Positions 22,668 to 31,322 of a stretch of DNA of 35,560 nucleotides are shown in pieces (position 1 is the first letter of the stretch; each line of letters begins with the position of its first letter). A model generated the notes under the pieces. That model was given only the letters and a program-made list of their open reading frames with translations. It was not told where the DNA came from and did not search any database. Made by a program: the position numbers and the translations under genes. Source of the stretch: Candidatus Aminicenantota bacterium (GTDB lineage Bacteria > Acidobacteriota > Aminicenantia > Aminicenantales > UBA4085); contig JAPKZG010000084.1 in NCBI GenBank assembly GCA_026393895.1, positions 1-35,560 on the forward strand, written 5' to 3'.

Positions 22668-22979
22668 ATGGCAATAGGCAAGAAGGCAACCGACATTTTC
22701 CAGAGCACCGCGCCCCAAAAGGCCGGAATCGCGCCTAAAACCGCCCCGAGGGTCAAAGGTCGGCCCCCGGCCGCGGAAACTTACGAGAAGGTGACCATCT
22801 GTCTTTTCAAGAAGCATGTTCTTTTCTTGGATCGCGTCACCCTGGCCATCCGGGAAAAGACCGGCCGCGGGATCCGTCGGGCCGAGCTCGTTCGCGCCCT
22901 GGTCGACCAGGCCGCCGACACCCTCGACCCGGCCAAAGAGGACTTCGAAAAGACGATAAGAAAACTGATTCCGGAGTAA
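22668..22979 (+). CDS. ParA partner, RHH-type centromere-binding protein candidate (103 aa)
   Basis: Directly downstream of parA with CGGAGG five bases before the ATG. The N-terminal 45 residues are basic, Pro/Ala-rich and probably disordered; the rest fits a ribbon-helix-helix domain (YEKVTICLFKKHVLFLDRV, then helices around GIRRAELVRALVDQA). ParA partners of this size and order (ParG or omega-like) use a flexible arm to stimulate the ATPase and the RHH fold to bind parS. No ParB-type HTH is seen. The assignment relies on this layout and the operon. Confidence 0.7.
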   Translation: MAIGKKATDIFQSTAPQKAGIAPKTAPRVKGRPPAAETYEKVTICLFKKHVLFLDRVTLAIREKTGRGIRRAELVRALVDQAADTLDPAKEDFEKTIRKLIPE

Positions 22980-23039
22980 GACCGGTTCGCGCGTCCCGCA
23001 TAATTAAAAGTTTTTTTATAAGACCTCACGACTGTTTGG

Positions 23040-23708
23040 TTAAAAGTCGAACAAAACAAATTGGTTAGGGTCATCGGATTCTGAATCATGATCGTCCGAA
23101 AACGTAAGCAATCGATTCAATGGGGCTTTTTCGAATGCGGACACGCTTAAAATCTGCAAAAAATTGTAGGGCGGGAGGTCCATGGACATTTTTTTCTTGC
23201 TAATCGCAACGAGCGCATAAATCGCGATGGCGACCCAGGATTGCGCCCGGACCGCGTTCTCCGACGTTCCATAAGGCGACTTGATGCGAAGGTTTTGCTT
23301 AATCCAGCGGAAAAACAGATCGACGTGTCGGCGGAGTTTGTAAAATTCGGCGATCGTCAGCGAAGGCCGAAGAAAGTTGTTGGCCAGAAACGTGAAGTTA
23401 CGATCATTATCTCGATTGAAAAAACGGGCCCGCCGCAAAAGCGGACGACCCGACAGCAAAGTCGGAACCGGCCGATTGAGTCGCGGGGCCGGGTGGCAAG
23501 AATATTTTTCGGGCACGGTTTCCCGGTAGACGCACAGGAGCCTACCGTCATGCTCGTAGATGGGCTTGATCTTCATCACGGGAAGGGCGTTAGAAATCCA
23601 AACCTCATCGGGATCAAGCCCCAGGAAAGACGAGAGCTCGGCCCAAAGGCCCCGTGATATTCCGTGCTCGAAATATTGAAAGAATCGGCCGGGAAAACGC
23701 TCTTCCTG
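23040..23708 (-). pseudogene. IS4-family transposase remnant (C-terminal part)
   Basis: The C-terminal 100 residues match IS4-family transposases: FLANNFLRPSLTIAEFYKLRRHVDLFFRWIKQNLRI, GTSENAVRAQSW, ending with a typical FEKAPLNRLL tail. The catalytic Y-x2-R-x3-E-x6-K block reads Y-KL-R-RHV-D-LFFRWI-K, with Asp in place of the essential Glu. The N-terminal DDE half is missing: the frame is open only to 23708, where an in-frame TGA stops it, and the bases before are not recognisably IS4. No terminal inverted repeats were found. It is a decayed insertion next to the partition genes. Confidence 0.75.
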
Positions 23709-23813
23709 TCAAGCAGGGGAGACCTTCCCAAATATCAAAAAAAGTTGCACCGTCCCTAAAGGCCGCACAATCAAGGATAAAAGGGTTCCCGTTCCTTGCC
23801 TATCGCTTCTCTT

Positions 23814-25286
23814 TTACTTGCAACCGACGGTGCGGATATCATCCTCACCTTTGATGTCGACACCACTTCTGGTTTTTCCCGTCAAGAAGACTATGGTATC
23901 ACCGCAGAGAATCCCCGTCTTCTCGGTTGGAAAATGCAGCAGCAGATCGAGTTGGCCGTCACCATTGCAATCAGCCAATGACCAGTGCGAAGCATAAGTT
24001 TCGCTCCCCGTTTTTCCGAACCGGACCATAGTAGGATCGATATCGTTGACTGAATAGCCGAAAGCGGCGATTATGGCAACTGGGATTTTGCCTTTGCTCC
24101 TGGGGTTGATGCTGTTGGGGGTCTCGCCCGGCTTGACGTCGATCAAAACGTCGATATGGTTCGGCATATTTGTCGGATCCCAATAAAGCTCCGCGCTGGT
24201 GCCAGAATCTGGATCACCGCTGCCCCCCGCAATCAGGACTTTACCGTCTGTTAACAAAGTGGCAGTATGGGATCCTCGTGGCCCGCCCATACTTGCTGTG
24301 GCCGCGAAGACCCCGGCCGTCGGATCATAGACCTCCGCATTGCCCAGATAATCGTTGTTCCATCCACCGGCAATCAGAACCGTTCCGTTCGGTAGCAATG
24401 TTGCAGTGTGGACGGCTCGTCCAGTTTCCAGGCTTCCGCTGGCCAAGAAGGTCCCGGTTGTCGGATTAAATAGTTCAACGTCGCAGAGAATACCTCCGTT
24501 GTACCCACCCGCAACCAGCACCTTCCCGCTAGTAAGTAGTGTCGCAGTATGCGCGTACCGCCCAATGGCCATGCTTCCAGTCACCGTGAAAGACTCCGTC
24601 GTCGGGTCATACAACTCGGCGCTGGTGAGAATACGCTCACCGGTCCAGTTTCCGCCACCTACGAGCAGCACCTTCCCGTTAGACAATAATGTGGAGATGT
24701 GCTGCTGCCGCGGTATCATCAGCCTTCCCGTCCACGTGAAGGCACCCGTTGCGGGGTTATAAAGCTCCGCACCAGTAGTTAAATCTACATAAGGGGCAGG
24801 CGTTCCGCCCGCAATCAACACTTTCCCATTGGGCAATAATGTCGCCGTGTGGTATATTAGGGGTGATAGCATATTTCCCGTCGGCGAAAAAGTCCCCGTT
24901 TCGGGATCGTATAGCTCTGCGCTCGACAAGGTTTGGGCACTATCATTCCCCCCGGTAATCAGCACCTTTCCGTTAGGCAGTAACGTCGCGCCATGACCGG
25001 TCCGGCACGCTCCCATGCTTCCCGTTTGCGAAAAGGTCCCCGTTGCCGGGTCATATAACTCCGCACAAGCCAAGGGAGAGGAAGACGGACTTTGGCCCCC
25101 GGCGATCAGGACCTTCCCACTCGGCAGCAACGTCGCGGTGTGACCGTTCGCCCTCCCTGTTCCCATACTTCCAGTGGCCGTGAAAGTGGGGTCTCCCTGT
25201 GTGCCTAAAAACAACGGCGCATTGGCCAAAAAGAAAATGACTACCAGCAAACCGAACCAACGAGTTAATCTTATTTTTTTCATCAT
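23814..25286 (-). CDS. Secreted Kelch-repeat protein (490 aa)
   Basis: The N-terminus (MMKK, basic, then a hydrophobic stretch to about residue 30) is a signal peptide. About eight Kelch-type repeats follow with the unit [16 protein letters not shown]...[11 protein letters not shown], predicted to form a beta-propeller. From about residue 380 comes a separate domain ([14 protein letters not shown], then [15 protein letters not shown], a calcium-loop-like DxNxDGxxD) often found at the C-terminus of secreted proteins. A GGGGGG Shine-Dalgarno precedes the start. It probably acts outside the cell in binding. It lies between two decayed insertion sequences, so it was probably carried in as passenger DNA. 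Confidence 0.8.
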   Translation of the reverse strand: MMKKIRLTRWFGLLVVIFFLANAPLFLGTQGDPTFTATGSMGTGRANGHTATLLPSGKVLIAGGQSPSSSPLACAELYDPATGTFSQTGSMGACRTGHGATLLPNGKVLITGGNDSAQTLSSAELYDPETGTFSPTGNMLSPLIYHTATLLPNGKVLIAGGTPAPYVDLTTGAELYNPATGAFTWTGRLMIPRQQHISTLLSNGKVLLVGGGNWTGERILTSAELYDPTTESFTVTGSMAIGRYAHTATLLTSGKVLVAGGYNGGILCDVELFNPTTGTFLASGSLETGRAVHTATLLPNGTVLIAGGWNNDYLGNAEVYDPTAGVFAATASMGGPRGSHTATLLTDGKVLIAGGSGDPDSGTSAELYWDPTNMPNHIDVLIDVKPGETPNSINPRSKGKIPVAIIAAFGYSVNDIDPTMVRFGKTGSETYASHWSLADCNGDGQLDLLLHFPTEKTGILCGDTIVFLTGKTRSGVDIKGEDDIRTVGCK

Positions 25287-25562
25287 TTATCCCCCCCTTT
25301 TTTAGAATAAAAAATTGCTTTTCTGTTTCGTCCGCACGCGGACTCGATGTTGTGATTAAGTCCCATCCCTCTACTGCGGACAAGCATAAACCCCGGTTCG
25401 GGGGATGTCAAGGTCGATTCGAAGACAGAGCGGGACGGGCCTGCGGTTGCCCGCAGCGACGGATGGGCCGGGAATCGACCAGACTCCCCCCTCTGCTCGG
25501 ATCAATCACGAAAAATATTCCGCCGGGGGATCGGCTGCCCGGAGATATTCCAGGAAAGCGGC
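25287..25562. other. Intergenic, no gene seen
   Basis: The upstream region of the Kelch gene and a stretch leading to the IS91 remnant. Open frames here on both strands are shadows with no coding features. A run GGGGGGATAA (minus strand) is the Kelch Shine-Dalgarno. Confidence 0.5.
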
Positions 25563-26217
25563 CTAAGGCGGCGGGGGCCTCTCCGCCGTAAACTTGAGTT
25601 TGAGGCAACCGATGATCCGGTCCACGACGGCGTCCTCCGTCAGGAAAGCGATGACCCTCATCGCCCCCCCACACTTGGGGCGACGCTTCGTCTGTCCTAC
25701 ACGAGGCGGGAACGCCGAGTCAGGTCAACGCATCGGGTCGACTTCGTAGACCATCCTGATCATCTCCGCTCAATCCTTGGGAGGGAAGCGTCGGAGATGA
25801 TTCTCGACGATCCGGAGAGGCGACGCCGTTAAACCCGCCTTCTTGATCTTTCCCCGGTGGGAGTTGGCGTACAGTCCATAGTAACGGACCATCACTTGGC
25901 CGTTGTCGGGAATATGCGAGGTCACCCGAGCGATGAACTTCAGATAATCCATCGTCTCCTGATCCGCGTCATTCTCCCCATGCCGGTAACCAACTTTTCC
26001 CTCCGGCTCCAGGAATGAAAATCGTTCCAGGGCTAGGAGCGGCCGGATCATATACTTTCCCACCCGCTCGGCCTCGACCTTCGTCTTGGTCCTTACCAGG
26101 CTGTGGACGTTGATGTCGGTGTGGGGCCAAGAGAGCAACCGTTCCGCCCATTCCGGGCTAAGAATCTCCAGGCTGACCAGAAACGAGAGAACCTCGCGAG
26201 CGAAGTTCTCTGACGAC
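25563..26217 (-). pseudogene. IS91-family transposase remnant
   Basis: A decayed C-terminal half of an IS91/IS801-type transposase. Read on the minus strand it gives ARE-LSFLVSLEILSPEWAER, SWPHTDINVHS, ERVGKYMIRPLLALER, the tyrosine block VRYYGLYANSHRGK, then, after a stop where the family has Trp (PPKD-stop-AEMIRMVYEVDP), an insertion of about 50 bases and a second frame with KCGGAMRVIAFLTEDAVVDRI ending in PPPP-stop at 25563. Upstream an in-frame TAG and loss of the N-terminal zinc-finger part show it is dead. Such elements mobilise neighbouring DNA by rolling-circle transposition, which may explain the passenger genes nearby. Confidence 0.8.
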
Positions 26218-26246
26218 TACGCGTCGTCGATCCGCGGGCCAGCGTT

Positions 26247-26684
26247 GAATATTGTCAAGGTGTTAGATGTTACTGATACAGCGGAAGACGTAGAGCGGAA
26301 TATTCAAGAACAATTTGATAGGAAGCTTTGGGAATCAAGAGCGAGCACGAAATCCGTAGAATTAATGGACAAAATCATTAAGCTTTTACCGGAAGAACTT
26401 GGAATTCCGAGAATAACATATAATCGCACCCACGTAGGATTGGGAATCAACGGCTATAATTTTTATTGGTTTAATCTTCGTAAAGGAAATCATATTCATT
26501 TAATAATGAAGCTCGGCCCCGACGCAAAAGATGCAATTATCCTTTGATTAGAAGAAAAGGGGATTGAATGCAGCCCACAAGGACAAAACGATATTATTTT
26601 AAGATTGACGGACAAAGGGTTTGAAGGTAATAAGGATTTACAAAAGGAAGCGTTGCCCGAAAGCGAAAAAACGTCAAAAAGATG
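26247..26684 (+). pseudogene. Broken gene interrupted by TGA, C-terminal fragment of a hypothetical protein
   Basis: From about 26247 a good reading frame (IVKVLDVTDTAEDVERNIQEQF, later THVGLGINGYNFYWFNLRKGNHIHLIMKLG) runs to TGA at 26545-26547 and then continues in the same frame (LEEKGIECSPQGQND, ILRLTDKGF) to the stop at 26682-26684. The pattern of a small beta-rich domain ending such a protein resembles the C-terminal DUF5655-like part of some nucleases, but this is uncertain. The 5' end runs into the IS91 remnant, so the gene was probably cut by that insertion and then gained a nonsense mutation. Its AT content differs from both neighbours. Confidence 0.6.
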
Positions 26685-26922
26685 AATTATCTCAATATAA
26701 AGTCCGGATATCTCAGTCGGAGAGGCAGGAGGTTGGCGCGCGATACACCGGATTTTTGCAAGCCGCAAATATTTCTATTTACCTTCCCTTTTTATAGGAC
26801 TTGTTCCAAATATACCCCCCATGAGAAAAAACCCGCCCTTCCTTCGTCTCTTTCCATGATGCGCGTTTGACGCCTCGGTTGTCGTTTGCGATAAAAAATC
26901 TTTTCAGCAAAAGGGACATACG
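26685..26922. other. Intergenic with a tRNA-like 5' fragment
   Basis: No gene. Bases about 26702-26725 resemble the first third of a tRNA (seven-base acceptor-like GTCCGGA, TA, D-stem TCTC/GAGA around AGTCG), but no matching anticodon or T arm follows. The rest is AT-rich and leads to AAAGGGA, the Shine-Dalgarno of the next gene. Confidence 0.35.
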
Positions 26923-27837
26923 GTGGGTCGTCGAAGCTGGATAAAGCTTTATACAAACGTCGTTTTCGGATCGACCTCCAAAGAACTTCTCCCCGCTGAA
27001 CGCTGGGCCTGGATCGGCCTCCTGGCCCTCGCCGGCGATTCTATCGTCGACGGCTTCGTCTGCTTGAGCGAAACGCTCGGCTACACCAACGAGCAGTTGG
27101 CCGACATCCTTAGCATCGACATTGAGGTTTTGACGGCCGCCTTTTCGAAGATGGTCGCGACCGGGAAAATCGCGATCGATTCAAAGAATAAAATATCCAT
27201 TCTCAATTGGAAAAAGTATCAGTCCGAATACGACCGCCAAAAAGGTTACAGGACTAAGTTACAACCGAAAGTTACAGACCATAGTGACGCGAAATCTCTC
27301 TCTTCTTCTTCTCTTCTTTCTTCTCAGGAAGAGAAGCGGGGGAGCGGGGGAGGGGAGGATCTTCAAAGCGAGGATCCGGACGCTCGCCTCTGCGCGATTT
27401 TGATTGCCCTCATGCTCGAAAACGATCCAAAATCGTCCGTCGCCAAATTATCCCCGCATCAAAAACAGGCCTGGGCCCGCGATTGCGCGTGCCTCCGTAC
27501 CCTCGACAAGCGCGACGTTTCGGAAATCGAGGCCGTCATCCACTGGAGCCAGGGCGACCCCTTCTGGCGATCCGTCATCCTTTCGCCGGCGGCCCTCCGG
27601 AAGAACTTCGCGAAGCTGCTTCTCAAGATGAATTCCGGCCCCGAGGCCGAAATCCGAAAAGAGCTCGAAGTCGGGAAAAATAGGGTGCCGGAAAACGGGA
27701 GCTGGACGCCCGCAGCCGCGGCGCTCCTTCCTCAAATCGACGCGGAGTTCGAGAAGAAATACGGCGACGACCTTTTCAACGCGCCTTCGCGGAAAACCTA
27801 TCGCTTGAAACGCCTGAAGGCTCTTATGACCGAATAA
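26923..27837 (+). CDS. DnaD/phage replisome-organiser-like replication protein (304 aa)
   Basis: GTG start with AAAGGGA upstream. Residues 1-100 match the N-terminal domain of phage replisome organisers: RSWIKLYTNV, LPAERWAWIGLLALAG, VCLSETLGYTNEQLADIL, then ISILNWKKYQSEYDRQKGYRTKLQ, the usual 'NW.KYQSeYdR.K.YR' ending. A Ser-rich linker (about 125-140) leads to a helical C-terminal domain (about 155-250) that may recruit a helicase loader. Such proteins initiate replication in phages and plasmids. With the iteron-type rep at 19106 the element carries two replication proteins, compatible with a phage-plasmid. Codon use matches the 0.4-4.8 kb virus-like genes. Confidence 0.75.
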   Translation: MGRRSWIKLYTNVVFGSTSKELLPAERWAWIGLLALAGDSIVDGFVCLSETLGYTNEQLADILSIDIEVLTAAFSKMVATGKIAIDSKNKISILNWKKYQSEYDRQKGYRTKLQPKVTDHSDAKSLSSSSLLSSQEEKRGSGGGEDLQSEDPDARLCAILIALMLENDPKSSVAKLSPHQKQAWARDCACLRTLDKRDVSEIEAVIHWSQGDPFWRSVILSPAALRKNFAKLLLKMNSGPEAEIRKELEVGKNRVPENGSWTPAAAALLPQIDAEFEKKYGDDLFNAPSRKTYRLKRLKALMTE

Positions 27838-27857
27838 AAAACCGATTTCAGGGGGTT

Positions 27858-28337
27858 ATGATGGATCTTTTGCTCGACGAAAAGTATCACAAAGTCGTTT
27901 CGGCCTTGATGGAAAACGCCCAGTCCGAAATCTTGATCGTTTCCTTCCTTTTCGGGTCGCCGCCGAAGAAGCTCTCGGACCGCGTCATGAAGCTCTATTC
28001 GAAGCTCATCGAGGCGCGCCACCGCGGGCTCGTCTGCCGCGTGATCCTGAACTACACCGTGCCCGAGAACACCGTCGGAGCGGAAAATAAAACCGTTTCC
28101 GCCTGGCTGGCCTCCAACGGCATTCAGTGCCGCTACCTTCCGCGGAATCGCGTCGTCCACGCGAAAATCGTCATCATCGACGGCGTTTCCGTGATCGTCG
28201 GGAGCCACAACTGGACGCGGCGCGCCGGCGAGCGGAATTTCGAGGCGTCGATTTTATCCGACTCGAAACCCGTCATTGAGAAAGCCCGGGAAACGTTCCT
28301 GAACCTCTGGGAAGACGCCTGCCCGATGCCGAATTGA
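27858..28337 (+). CDS. Phospholipase-D-type nuclease with a single HxK motif (159 aa)
   Basis: The core VVHAKIVIIDGVSVIVGSHNW (about residues 97-117) is a complete HKD motif (H-x-K-x4-D...GSxN) of the PLD superfamily. A single motif and 150-160 aa match Nuc/BfiI-like bacterial endonucleases that dimerise to build one active site. No signal peptide or membrane span is present, so it acts in the cytosol (Nuc itself is exported). GGGGG lies ahead of the ATG; a second ATG at 27861 is possible. It lies 20 bases after the replication protein in an operon with the following genes, so a role in replication or host-DNA breakdown is possible. Confidence 0.8.
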   Translation: MMDLLLDEKYHKVVSALMENAQSEILIVSFLFGSPPKKLSDRVMKLYSKLIEARHRGLVCRVILNYTVPENTVGAENKTVSAWLASNGIQCRYLPRNRVVHAKIVIIDGVSVIVGSHNWTRRAGERNFEASILSDSKPVIEKARETFLNLWEDACPMPN

Positions 28338-28346
28338 GATAAAAGC

Positions 28347-28601
28347 ATGTCAACGGCATCGCTTAAGGCCTCCCTCGAAGCGGAACGCCTTCGCCTCTGG
28401 CGCCAGGCCGTCAAAGATCATCCTCGAATGACCCCGGCCTCGGCCGAGATCGTCGAAAAAGAGATCGAGAAGAAACTCAAAGCCTTCGCCAAAAACGTCC
28501 GCTTCCCGAATCCGATAAAACGCCCCAGGCAAATCAGCTTTGATTTCCTTCGGGATCACCCCGTCGGCCGCCGGTTTAAAAATTCAAAGCTCTCGCGGTA
28601 G
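28347..28601 (+). CDS. Small basic helical protein of unknown function (84 aa)
   Basis: Begins nine bases after the PLD nuclease stop. It is helical, Lys/Arg/Glu-rich (LEAERLRLWRQAVKDHP, EIEKKLKAFAKNVRFP) and ends in a basic tail; no hydrophobic segment or known motif. It could be a nucleic-acid-binding accessory protein of the operon. The long frame and tight spacing support a real gene. Confidence 0.6.
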   Translation: MSTASLKASLEAERLRLWRQAVKDHPRMTPASAEIVEKEIEKKLKAFAKNVRFPNPIKRPRQISFDFLRDHPVGRRFKNSKLSR

Positions 28602-28626
28602 ATCCGCGCCAAAAGGAGAATCGATC

Positions 28627-28953
28627 ATGAAATTTCTCGAGCCCCAATTTGAAAAAGAATTCCAAGCCCTCGACGCGCGCGTTATCGGCATCGTCGCCGT
28701 CATCGAGGCCCTTTGCCAATCGCTCTACTACGCCGAGACGACAGTCACTTCCGTCTGGCGGGACGACAAAAATTCGCCCCACTACTACCACCGCGCCGTG
28801 GATCTTCAATCGAACCACATGCAGCCCGAGGCGGTCCATTACATCGTCTGCCTGGTCAACCTCATCTACCCGTTCAAACATCTCAACCTCCAGACGATCC
28901 TCTGGCACGATGTCGGCCAAGGCTGGCACCTCCACGTCCAGGTCAAGCCATGA
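28627..28953 (+). CDS. M15-like zinc peptidase, endolysin candidate (108 aa)
   Basis: ATG with AAAAGGAG. Ser-Pro-His-Tyr-Tyr-His-Arg-Ala-Val-Asp (about residues 49-58) matches the S-x-H-x2-G-x-A-x-D metal motif of the M15 (VanX/VanY, phage endolysin) family with His for Gly, and GWHLHVQV near the C-terminus supplies the H-x-H ligand pair. Such small M15 domains cleave peptidoglycan peptides as phage lysins. No signal peptide is present, so a holin would be needed; the 466 product is a possible match. It overlaps the glycosyltransferase start by four bases (ATGA). A degenerate, non-catalytic member cannot be excluded. Confidence 0.65.
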   Translation: MKFLEPQFEKEFQALDARVIGIVAVIEALCQSLYYAETTVTSVWRDDKNSPHYYHRAVDLQSNHMQPEAVHYIVCLVNLIYPFKHLNLQTILWHDVGQGWHLHVQVKP

Positions 28954-29861
28954 CCGGCGCCCGCCCCTCCATCAGCCTCTGCATGATCATGTGCGACGAG
29001 GAGAAAGCCCTCGCCCGCTGCCTGAAAAACGCTGCCGGCGCCTTCGACGAGCTCATCGTCGTCGACACGGGATCCAGAGATCAAAGCATCGCCGTCGCCG
29101 AGGCCCACGGCGCCATTGTCGTTCATCACGACTGGCAAGATGACTTTTCGGCCGCCCGTAATGTCGGCCTCGAGTTTTCGACAGGGGACTGGATCCTGAT
29201 CCTCGACCCCGACGAAGTTCTTTCCCCGCGCGACGTCGCAAAGCTACGGGATCTCACTGCGGCCAACGACGCCGACGCCTTCCAGATCCCCACGCGGAAT
29301 TACACGAACAATTCATACCTCGTCGGCTTCGTCCCGAACCCGCGCGACTATCCAGAAGGGGAGGGGTACCGCGGATTTGTTGAATCGACCAAGGTCCGGC
29401 TATTCAGGAACCGCTTCGGCCTGCGCTTCGTCGGGGTGATTCACGAGCTCGTCGACCTCGATGTCGACGCGAAGCGGCTTCGCGGATTCAAGGCCTCGTT
29501 TCCGATTCACCATTGGCCGGACACCGAGCCCGCAAAGGTCGGATCCAAGAAGTCTTTTTTCTATCTTCGCGTCGCGGAAAAGAAAGCCCAGCTCGAGCCC
29601 GCAAACCCCAAGGCCGTTTGGGAGCTCGCCATCGCCCAGTATGTGAACGGATCCCGTAATATGGCCCTCCAAACGATGATTTACGCGATTTCCATGGTCG
29701 AGCCGGACGCCGAAAAGCTCTTCACGATCGGATCCGTTCTCCAGGGGTGCGGCTACAAAGAAACCGCCCGGCTCATGATCGAAAAGGCCGTCTGCAAGCA
29801 GTATCCCGCCTTGACCCACGCCGACGAGGATTTTAAAAGATTTCCGGATCTGTGCCGCTGA
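28950..29861 (+). CDS. Family 2 glycosyltransferase with helical C-terminal repeats (303 aa)
   Basis: ATG overlaps the previous stop (ATGA). SISLCMIMCDEEKALARCL, ELIVVDTGSRDQS, DDFSAARNVGLE and WILILDPDEVL (the DxD-like metal site, about 86-96) are the motifs of the GT2 group that includes WaaE and SunS-type enzymes. The acceptor side has IHELVD and HHWPDT. From about residue 210 the sequence turns into helical pairs (KAVWELAIAQY, NMALQTMIYAISMVEP, GSVLQGCGYKETARLMIEKA) resembling TPR repeats, as in several GT2 enzymes that act on protein or large acceptors. It differs from the 4072 enzyme in family branch. Five GGATCC sites fall inside this gene. Confidence 0.85.
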   Translation: MTGARPSISLCMIMCDEEKALARCLKNAAGAFDELIVVDTGSRDQSIAVAEAHGAIVVHHDWQDDFSAARNVGLEFSTGDWILILDPDEVLSPRDVAKLRDLTAANDADAFQIPTRNYTNNSYLVGFVPNPRDYPEGEGYRGFVESTKVRLFRNRFGLRFVGVIHELVDLDVDAKRLRGFKASFPIHHWPDTEPAKVGSKKSFFYLRVAEKKAQLEPANPKAVWELAIAQYVNGSRNMALQTMIYAISMVEPDAEKLFTIGSVLQGCGYKETARLMIEKAVCKQYPALTHADEDFKRFPDLCR

Positions 29862-30030
29862 TACCCCTCCGACCTTTTTTATTTTTCTTCACCGGGCCAG
29901 CAAGCTAACCTTTGCGGGCAACCCGCTGGCGCCATTCTGAAGTATATGGAAAATATTTTGGCAGTCCGCGCGATTATAAAATATCGCCTTAAGGGACAAT
30001 CTACCCTCCAATATTTTCCCTTTACGGTTC

Positions 30031-30059
30031 TTGACAATATTTCGGCCTCGCCGTACGCT
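30031..30059 (+). promoter_or_regulatory. Probable promoter before the 30092 gene
   Basis: TTGACA (30031-30036), 17 bp, TACGCT (30054-30059), with a Shine-Dalgarno (GAGGAGGG, about 30078) and the TTG start downstream. The rest of 29862-30091 has no gene; a T-rich stretch at about 29874-29888 may be part of a terminator for the preceding operon. Confidence 0.55.
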
Positions 30060-30091
30060 AGGCGAAAGGTAACCATAGAGGAGGGCTTGGG

Positions 30092-30676
30092 TTGTGGAAA
30101 GAGACTTCCCGGCAAGCGCGCAAAAGGCTGAACTCCGGAGGTTGGTTGTCCGGCGGGTTTATCTTCGTCTTGACGCTTTTTATAATGCCATATTTCAACT
30201 ACGTAATGAAGAACCCTAAAGCGGCGATTATCTCCGGTACCATTGGTCTGACATTGCTTGTATGGCTTGTTGCGGGTTTTTTTATCCACAACGTGGCTCG
30301 GCCCACGGCCACCCTGCCCCCAGAGGCACAGCCCAATGCGACGATATCCGCCGACTTGGTAGCAGACCCCCCGATTTGCAATGGGCCAGCCGACGCTTCC
30401 CCTGGCCGTCTTAAAATCGACTGGAAACTCATACCCGAAGAACAAGCTCGTAGGGATATCATGGACGCGCTCCATGATTCCGATGTCGACTTAGCCGTTA
30501 CTATCACGAGGAGCCTTGCTTCATTGTCGGCTAAATCGGAAGAGGTCAAGCACGTGCTCTCGTTCTGCATGGCCAACAAATGCTTTGAAAAAGCAAAAAT
30601 AATTGTTAATGAATTCCTTGAAGGACAAGAAAAGATAAACGCACTGTCGGAGATTGCTAAAGAACAGAATAAATAG
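30092..30676 (+). CDS. Membrane protein of unknown function with two transmembrane helices (194 aa)
   Basis: TTG start after GAGGAGGG; no in-frame ATG fits. Two hydrophobic helices (about residues 17-38 and 45-68) are followed by a Pro/Ala-rich linker and an alpha-helical C-terminal domain (about 110-190, including ARRDIMDALHDSDVDLAV and VKHVLSFCMANKCFEKA), with two cysteines. A cytosolic or periplasmic helical tail on a hairpin membrane anchor is the overall shape. I do not recognise the family. A secreted-protein gene follows 11 bases later, so they are probably one operon. Confidence 0.65.
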   Translation: MWKETSRQARKRLNSGGWLSGGFIFVLTLFIMPYFNYVMKNPKAAIISGTIGLTLLVWLVAGFFIHNVARPTATLPPEAQPNATISADLVADPPICNGPADASPGRLKIDWKLIPEEQARRDIMDALHDSDVDLAVTITRSLASLSAKSEEVKHVLSFCMANKCFEKAKIIVNEFLEGQEKINALSEIAKEQNK

Positions 30677-30687
30677 AGAAAGGGGAA

Positions 30688-31296
30688 ATGCTTTCCATGG
30701 AAAACCGTATTCTCTCTCGGAGCATCGCTGTTGGCTGTACCGTTATCCTTTCAATTTTTGCGTGTCTGGCCGCTCAACAACGCACAAATCCGGGAATCGA
30801 CGTGGAGAACCTCTTTAGTCCGTCTGGATTTATGGGAGACGGAGAGTTCGAGAGGACGTACATCGACTTCTCTGGGGCGTATCAGACGGCACCCCACTCA
30901 GCGCCGGCCTGCATCAAGATTACATACTCCATCGGCCCACATCGCTTTGCGGGAATCTATTGGCTGAACGAGCCGGATAACTGGGGGGACAATCCTGGGT
31001 CCAACTACTCTGGAAGGGGGCTGTCGAAAGTGACCTTTTGGGCAAAAGGAGAACTCGGCACCGAAGTCGTAGAGTTCAAAACCGGGGGCATCAATAGTCC
31101 GTCGAGGAGATACCGTGATTCGTTCCAAGGCACGACCGGGCGCCTTACCCTTACGAATGTATGGACGCGGTATGAGATCAACCTTCGCGGGGCAAACCTC
31201 TCAAGCGTTATTGGGGGTTTCTGTTGGGTCGTCAGCGCAGATTACAACCAGGGCGGTCGAGTGACATTCTATCTAGATGATATCTACCTCGAATAG
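30688..31296 (+). CDS. Secreted protein with a carbohydrate-binding-like domain (202 aa)
   Basis: A signal peptide (about residues 1-30: MLSMENR, then ILSRSIAVGCTVILSIFACLAA) is followed by a beta-rich domain of 165 residues typical of CBM/galactose-binding jelly rolls: KITYSIGPHRFAGIYWL, GLSKVTFWAKGE, WTRYEINLRGA and the closing RVTFYLDDIYLE. Such domains bind polysaccharides at the cell surface or in secreted enzymes; no catalytic part is present. A Cys near the end of the hydrophobic segment (FAC) could be a lipobox cysteine. AGGGG lies close to the ATG at 30688; the ATG at 30697 is an alternative start. Confidence 0.7.
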   Translation: MLSMENRILSRSIAVGCTVILSIFACLAAQQRTNPGIDVENLFSPSGFMGDGEFERTYIDFSGAYQTAPHSAPACIKITYSIGPHRFAGIYWLNEPDNWGDNPGSNYSGRGLSKVTFWAKGELGTEVVEFKTGGINSPSRRYRDSFQGTTGRLTLTNVWTRYEINLRGANLSSVIGGFCWVVSADYNQGGRVTFYLDDIYLE

Positions 31297-31299
31297 GGT

Positions 31300-31322
31300 C
31301 GCCGGTTGCGGCCTAACCGGCG
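31300..31322 (+). terminator. Hairpin after the secreted-protein gene
   Basis: CGCCGGTT (31300-31307) pairs perfectly with AACCGGCG (31315-31322) around a seven-base loop, four bases after the stop. No T-run follows, so it may terminate weakly or protect the mRNA end. Confidence 0.55.

Noticed and set aside
26545-26547. TGA recoded as an amino acid
   Set aside because: Many genes here, such as those ending at 660, 2034 and 4050, use TGA as their stop.
30285-30295. Perfect DnaA box TTATCCACA
   Set aside because: It lies inside the coding sequence of the 30092 gene as a single copy with no other origin features.
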